A stretch of DNA of 64,000 bases from Halalkalirubrum salinum (GTDB taxonomy: Archaea; Halobacteriota; Halobacteria; Halobacteriales; Haloferacaceae). Each line of letters begins with the position of its first letter. Position 1 is the first letter of the stretch. This document shows positions 59,826 through 64,000 of this stretch, piece after piece. A model generated the notes under the pieces. It did no database searches, was not told the origin of the DNA, and worked only from the letters and a program-made list of their open reading frames with translations. The stretch covers positions 1 through 64,000 of the forward strand of contig NZ_SRSG01000017.1 of assembly GCF_005543295.1 (NCBI RefSeq), read 5' to 3'. The translations under genes and the position numbers were made by a program.

Positions 59826-60857
59826 ATGGAAACGCGGAAAGTCCAGCGGCTCGGCCCGTCGACGCTCGCGATGACGCTCCCTGCGGAGTGGGCTCGCGAG
59901 CACGGCGTCAACAAAGGCGATGAAGTCTCGATCCGTCTTGGTGGGAAGGGAACACTCACCGTCCTCCCGAAGTCGGCGGACACCGAAGAGTCAGAAGCGA
60001 TCATCAAGGCAGACAACCTCGACGCAGGGGCCCTAGAGCGGGCGATCGTCGCCCAGTACGTGCTCGGTCGGCGCGTGATTCACGTCCGAAAAGAAAGCGG
60101 CGCGCTCGAAAGCGAACATATCAATGCGGTCTACCAGGCAGAGACACAGCTCATGGGTCTCGGGGTAATTGAGGAAACGCCTGAAGACATTTCGATCCGA
60201 TGCTCGGTCGATCCCGAGGATTTCACCCTCAACAACCTTCTCGAGCGGCTCGAAAACACTGGTTCGACGATGCGCGGAGAGGCAATCAAGGCGATCGCCC
60301 ACTCGAATCCCGACCTCGCCCAGCGTGCGTTGAACCGCGAACGACAGGCGAACAAGATCTTTGTCCTGTTGTTGCGGCTCATCTTCACCGCTTACCAGAA
60401 TCCGAACCTCTGTCGAGCGGTGGGATTGGAGTCGAGCTTCCCGCTCATTGGGTACCGATCGGTGGCGAAGAACCTCGAACTAACCGCAGACAACGCCGAA
60501 GACATCGCAGATATCGTCCTCGAAGCGGAGGGCAACTCCCTGGATGTCGACGACTCGACAATCCGACGGATCCGTGACTTTACCGATCAGGTCGACGAGA
60601 TCACGGCCCTGGCGGTGCGGGCAGTGGTCGAACGCGACTACGATCTGACCGTCGAGTGTCGCTACCGGTTCAAAGCGATCTCCGACAAAGAAGACGAGCT
60701 ACTCAATGACCTCCCTGAGCTGTCGAACAACGAGCTACTGCAGGTCAGAGAGGTACTCGTGAGCCTCCAACAGACCGCCCAGTACGCGATGCGAAACGCC
60801 GAGATCGCAGCCAACCTCGCGCTGAACGAAGAGTCAGAACACGTCGAGATCATCTGA
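59826..60857 (+). CDS. PhoU-like regulator with AbrB/SpoVT DNA-binding domain
   Basis: The 343-aa protein has an N-terminal swapped-hairpin AbrB domain (METRKVQRLGPSTLAMTLPA, GVNKGDEVSIRLGG). Two PhoU-type three-helix bundles follow (about residues 120-215 and 225-335) with DLAQRALNRERQANK and VDEITALAVRAVVERDYD. Haloarchaeal proteins of this design control phosphate uptake genes. The start at 59826 is chosen because it begins the AbrB domain. Repeated sites in its promoter suggest regulation of its own expression. Confidence 0.9.
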   Translation: METRKVQRLGPSTLAMTLPAEWAREHGVNKGDEVSIRLGGKGTLTVLPKSADTEESEAIIKADNLDAGALERAIVAQYVLGRRVIHVRKESGALESEHINAVYQAETQLMGLGVIEETPEDISIRCSVDPEDFTLNNLLERLENTGSTMRGEAIKAIAHSNPDLAQRALNRERQANKIFVLLLRLIFTAYQNPNLCRAVGLESSFPLIGYRSVAKNLELTADNAEDIADIVLEAEGNSLDVDDSTIRRIRDFTDQVDEITALAVRAVVERDYDLTVECRYRFKAISDKEDELLNDLPELSNNELLQVREVLVSLQQTAQYAMRNAEIAANLALNEESEHVEII

Positions 60858-60880
60858 GCCGATCTGTACTAGTGGACGCA

Positions 60881-61357
60881 TCAGGTCGATCGTTTTACTT
60901 TTTCGAGCACTCGGACTGACTCGATCGCCGTCCCCGGATACTGGCCGTCAGCGTCTTTTTCTGCGGCTTTGACCATATCCCAGACGACGTTGAGTCCGGT
61001 CGTCACGCCTTCGAGGGCCTCCATTTCACAGCCCGTCTTACCGGTCGTCTCGACCGCGACAGTGGCGACGATTCGGTCGTCGTGGACATCAAACTCCGTG
61101 TCGACGTTCGTGATCGGGATCTGATGGCACATCGGAATCGTCTCCCAAGTGTGTTTAACCGCCTGGACCGCGCCGATCCGGGCCGTTGCGAGCACGTCAC
61201 CCTTTGCGAGATCGTTCTCGCGAATTGCGTCGATCGTCGACGCCGACAGGAGAATCTCGCCGGCGGCGACCGCCCGTCGAGTCGTGTCCGGCTTCGACCC
61301 AACGTCGACCATGTTGACGCTCCCCGAATCGTCAGTGTGCGTAAGTTCGTCACTCAT
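60881..61357 (-). CDS. moaC: Cyclic pyranopterin monophosphate synthase MoaC
   Basis: The 158-aa enzyme acts with MoaA to turn GTP into cyclic pyranopterin monophosphate in molybdenum cofactor synthesis. NMVDVGSKPDTTRRAVA, MCHQIPITNVD and GKTGCEMEALEGVTTGLNVVWDM (Lys and Glu residues of the site) are diagnostic. Its start overlaps the end of the nnr gene by eight bases. Confidence 0.95.
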   Translation of the reverse strand: MSDELTHTDDSGSVNMVDVGSKPDTTRRAVAAGEILLSASTIDAIRENDLAKGDVLATARIGAVQAVKHTWETIPMCHQIPITNVDTEFDVHDDRIVATVAVETTGKTGCEMEALEGVTTGLNVVWDMVKAAEKDADGQYPGTAIESVRVLEKVKRST

Positions 61358-62810
61358 CAGTGCGAAAAGCGTCCGGGACCCGATCGATTAAATCCGTCGC
61401 CACCAGTCCGGATCCGCGATCGTCGACAACAAGATCGCCCGCGCGACCGTTCACGTACGCCGCGATCGAGGCCGCCTCGACCGCCGGTTCGAGACAGAAC
61501 ATCGACGCCGAAACCCCAGCGAGCACGTCGCCGGTTCCGCCGACGGTCATCGACGGATTCCCCGTCCGGTTGACGCGAGTCGTCTCGCCATCTGAGACGA
61601 TATCATACGCACCTTTGAGGAGGATCGTGGCGTCGAGGCCGCGATCGGTCAGTTCACTCGCGAGATCGACGGCCGCATCCCGGCGCGAGCGCCAGGTGTC
61701 GCCGGGATCGTCGCCGCCCATCTTCTGGAACTCCCCGGCGTGTGGCGTACAGACGAGTTCGGAATCCGTGTCGAGGTCTGCAATGACAGCGAGTGCGTCA
61801 GCGTCGACGACTGCTTGGCCCGTATAGCTCGCAAGGAACGATCGCACAGCCGCCAGTGTGGTATCCCGTGCGCCCAACCCAGGACCAATAACCGTCACAT
61901 CGGCCGTCTCTGCGGTCGCCCGGACCGTCTCGAGCGCAGTCGGTGTCAGGTGGTCACCCGGATACGAGCGGACGATCAGATTCTCGGAGAATCCCTGGAT
62001 CGTGTCTGCGATCGCACTCGGAACCACGAGATATGCGAGATCCGCCCCGGCACGAAGCGCTGCCTGGGCGGTTAACGCTGGAGCACCGGTATACGGACCG
62101 CCACCGACGACGGCGACTGTGCCGTGATCGCCTTTGTGGCTGTGCGATCGGCGCGCCTCTCGCTGGATGTCGCCGGGGCCGACGAACGTTTCGGCGGCCG
62201 TCGGGATGCCGATGTCTGCGACGGTGACATCGGCGTCGATCGACGTGAGTCCGGGCTTCATGTCGTGAAAGGTCACGACGGCGTCAGCGTCGATCGCTCG
62301 GCCCGCGGCCTCGCCGGTGTCGGGATCGAGCCCGGTCGGAACGTCAACTGAGACGACCGTCGCGTCGGCGGCGTTGATCGCGCTGACGGCGCTCGCTTCC
62401 GGCTCACGTAGTTCGCCCGCGACGCCAGTACCCAGTATTGCATCGACGATGACGTCGGCATCATCAAGCGCGAGTGAGTCGATCGCGGTACTGTCGCGGA
62501 TCGTTCGCGTCGAGAGTTCGGCGCGATCGAGTGCCTCCCAGTTCTCGCGGGCGATGTCGGTCCCGATACGTTCTGGACGACCGAGGAGAACGGTTTCAAC
62601 ATCGTACGCCGAGAGAAACCGCGCGGCGACGAACGCGTCACCGCCGTTGTTGCCGCGACCACAGCAAAGGACGACCCACGATCCAGGTTCAGCGTGGTCT
62701 TTAATTGCCGTCGCGACAGCGTTGCCGCTCGATTCCATCAGCTGTTTCCGGGGAACCCCGAGCGCGGCCGCGTTCGCATCGACCGCAGCCATTCTGCCAG
62801 CACTGATCAT
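61350..62810 (-). CDS. nnr: Bifunctional NAD(P)H-hydrate repair enzyme
   Basis: The 486-aa fusion joins an epimerase (YjeF_N; residues about 1-210, with VVLCCGRGNNGGDAFVAARFL and VDVPTGLDPDTG) to an ADP/ATP-dependent dehydratase (residues 230-486, with HKGDHGTVAVVGGGPYTGAPALTAQA and GNPSMTVGGTGDVLAGV). It restores damaged NADH and NADPH. The start at 62810 gives MISAGRMAAVDANAAALG. It lies between aroA and moaC in one direction. Confidence 0.94.
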   Translation of the reverse strand: MISAGRMAAVDANAAALGVPRKQLMESSGNAVATAIKDHAEPGSWVVLCCGRGNNGGDAFVAARFLSAYDVETVLLGRPERIGTDIARENWEALDRAELSTRTIRDSTAIDSLALDDADVIVDAILGTGVAGELREPEASAVSAINAADATVVSVDVPTGLDPDTGEAAGRAIDADAVVTFHDMKPGLTSIDADVTVADIGIPTAAETFVGPGDIQREARRSHSHKGDHGTVAVVGGGPYTGAPALTAQAALRAGADLAYLVVPSAIADTIQGFSENLIVRSYPGDHLTPTALETVRATAETADVTVIGPGLGARDTTLAAVRSFLASYTGQAVVDADALAVIADLDTDSELVCTPHAGEFQKMGGDDPGDTWRSRRDAAVDLASELTDRGLDATILLKGAYDIVSDGETTRVNRTGNPSMTVGGTGDVLAGVSASMFCLEPAVEAASIAAYVNGRAGDLVVDDRGSGLVATDLIDRVPDAFRTDE

Positions 62811-62835
62811 ACACGCGGATTCGATGGGCAGGTGG

Positions 62836-64000
62836 TTAAGCGTACGTTGACTGCGACACGTCCACACCGAGGTCTTCGAGCACTGCAAAGAACGCAGGGA
62901 ACGAGACGTCAACGTGCTCGGCACCAGTGATAGTTGTGGGCCCCGTTGCGACGAGTCCGGCGATCGCGAGCGACATAATGATGCGGTGGTCGTGATAGCC
63001 GTCGACCGTCGCACCGTGGAGATCGCTTTCGCCGCCGTGGATTGTCAGCGAGTCCTCGGTTTCAGTGACCGATGCGCCCATCCGTTCGAGTTCGGTTGCC
63101 ATCGCGGCCACGCGATCGGTCTCTTTCAGACGAACGTGCGCACAGTTTTCGATGACCGTCTCGCCGTCGGCAACCGCGCCGAGCGCCGCGATCGTCGGCA
63201 AGAGATCGGGGGTGTTTCCCACGTCGACAGTCGTTCCAGACAACGAAGATCGCTCGATCGTAATCTCGCCTGCCTCGCGGTCCCAAGAGATCGACGCGCC
63301 CATCCGTTCGAGGATTTCCACAATCGCGCTGTCACCCTGTGCGCTCGGATACGCACCCTCGACGATGACTGCCTGGTCGGGCGCTGCGGCGATCGCCCCT
63401 GCGGCTAAAAGATACGACATCGACGAGAAATCGCCGGGAACGTGGTAGCTCCCGCCAGCCGGCTCGTAGGCCTGTCCGCCCGCCACTGAAAAGCCGTCCG
63501 CACCTGCAGATCGAACGCCACCAGCGCCGGTCGCCCCGATCGGCTCGGCGGTGATACCAAAGTCCGCCAGTACTTCGAGGGTGATGTCGACGTACGGCGC
63601 GGATTTGAGTTCGGTCGTCAATTCGATCTCGATCCCGTCTGCTGTGACGGCACCTGCCATGAGAAGCGCCGAGATGTATTGCGAGGAGACGTCGCCGGGG
63701 ATCGACACCTCGCCGCCTGCGAGCGGGCCCTTGATCGCGAGCGGTGCCTGGCCGTTCGCCCGAGTGCTCTCGGCGCGGACGCCGAGATCCGACAGCGCGT
63801 CCAACAGCGGCCCGTGCGGGCGCGATCGCAGGGACTCGTCGCCGGTGAGGACGGTGATTCCGTCGGCCAGCGCCGCGGCAGCCGTGACGAGCCGTGTTGT
63901 TGTCCCGCTGTTCGCACAGTCGATCACGTCCGCAGGGACGGCAGGCTCGCCCGCGAAGCCGTCGATCGAGAGCGGTCCCTCGTCCGTGCGATCGACCTGC
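62836..64000 (-). CDS. aroA: 3-phosphoshikimate 1-carboxyvinyltransferase (EPSP synthase), 5' end off window
   Basis: About 388 codons of the enzyme are present; the N-terminal part lies beyond 64000. It condenses shikimate-3-phosphate with phosphoenolpyruvate in aromatic amino acid synthesis. [45 protein letters not shown]-like [13 protein letters not shown], and [15 protein letters not shown] are the signature segments. Family length is about 430 residues. The stop is 25 bases before the nnr start, suggesting an aroA-nnr-moaC operon. Confidence 0.94.
   Translation of the reverse strand, partial: QVDRTDEGPLSIDGFAGEPAVPADVIDCANSGTTTRLVTAAAALADGITVLTGDESLRSRPHGPLLDALSDLGVRAESTRANGQAPLAIKGPLAGGEVSIPGDVSSQYISALLMAGAVTADGIEIELTTELKSAPYVDITLEVLADFGITAEPIGATGAGGVRSAGADGFSVAGGQAYEPAGGSYHVPGDFSSMSYLLAAGAIAAAPDQAVIVEGAYPSAQGDSAIVEILERMGASISWDREAGEITIERSSLSGTTVDVGNTPDLLPTIAALGAVADGETVIENCAHVRLKETDRVAAMATELERMGASVTETEDSLTIHGGESDLHGATVDGYHDHRIIMSLAIAGLVATGPTTITGAEHVDVSFPAFFAVLEDLGVDVSQSTYA

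Noticed and set aside
1-64000. Insertion sequences, prophage or toxin-antitoxin modules
   Set aside because: I looked for transposase, integrase, capsid, restriction-modification and toxin motifs among the proteins and found none.

Overview
The window looks like a chromosomal segment of a halophilic archaeon (class Halobacteria). The predicted proteins are rich in Asp and Glu. Gene ends overlap (ATGA, GTGA), and many starts carry a TATA-like box only about 25-32 bases before the ATG, which implies leaderless mRNAs. Archaeal information genes are present: proteasome alpha subunit, TFB, TFS, NAC, an archaeal XPB with its DUF790/Bax1 neighbour, and GatCA. I see no insertion sequence, CRISPR array, virus or plasmid block. 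The genus cannot be named from this sequence alone. A striking compositional trait is the very high frequency of the palindrome CGATCG in genes and gaps alike.

Layout. 1-6.3 kb: a small hypothetical gene, an amidohydrolase, a short-chain dehydrogenase, the proteasome alpha subunit, tRNA-Ser(TGA) followed by two tRNA-like repeats, a uracil-DNA glycosylase-like gene and small regulators. 6.5-11 kb: the sdhCDBA operon with a UbiA prenyltransferase at its end, closed by a hairpin plus T-run. 11-21 kb: an AspA/AstE-like hydrolase, thioredoxin, a Fe-S XPD/DinG helicase, a PAC2 protein, an RsmB-type methyltransferase with a PUA-like partner, and the Bax1-XPB pair. 21-32.6 kb: an esterase, an NDH-2-like flavoprotein, a HalX response regulator, an SLC13-like permease, IscA, HisD, MscS, a histidine kinase, cysteine synthase, a thioredoxin-fold protein and a DUF192 lipoprotein.

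32.6-43.1 kb is central carbon metabolism: glutamate dehydrogenase, a CitE/HpcH-type CoA lyase and a MaoC hydratase, a propionyl-CoA carboxylase carboxyltransferase, FBPase and class I FBP aldolase, 3-hydroxyacyl-CoA dehydrogenase, methylmalonyl-CoA epimerase and the methylmalonyl-CoA mutase catalytic subunit. Together carboxylase, epimerase and mutase form the propionyl-CoA to succinyl-CoA route, and the lyase plus glutamate dehydrogenase would fit the methylaspartate cycle. The glutamate mutase and methylaspartase genes are not in this window.

43.2-64 kb: an O-methyltransferase, a creatininase-family deformylase candidate, NAC with TrmI, TFS, an MFS transporter, an enoyl-CoA hydratase, GatA/GatC, TFB, a Nudix hydrolase, a LarA-like protein, an AsnB-like/PHP/small-membrane-protein cluster with a 24-base tandem repeat, a CinA-type protein, an ATP-NAD kinase-like protein, a PhoU-like regulator with three repeated upstream sites, and moaC-nnr-aroA (aroA runs off the end).

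The most unusual items are small DNA patterns rather than a new multigene system: (1) two tRNA-like repeats downstream of tRNA-Ser; (2) three Shine-Dalgarno-ATGA cassettes exactly 35 bases apart, creating two 12-codon ORFs; (3) a 24-base repeat whose unit, read on the minus strand, spells the PHP motif of the adjacent PHP gene; (4) two long-spaced inverted-repeat elements of about 100-113 bases that may be related; and (5) the CGATCG excess.
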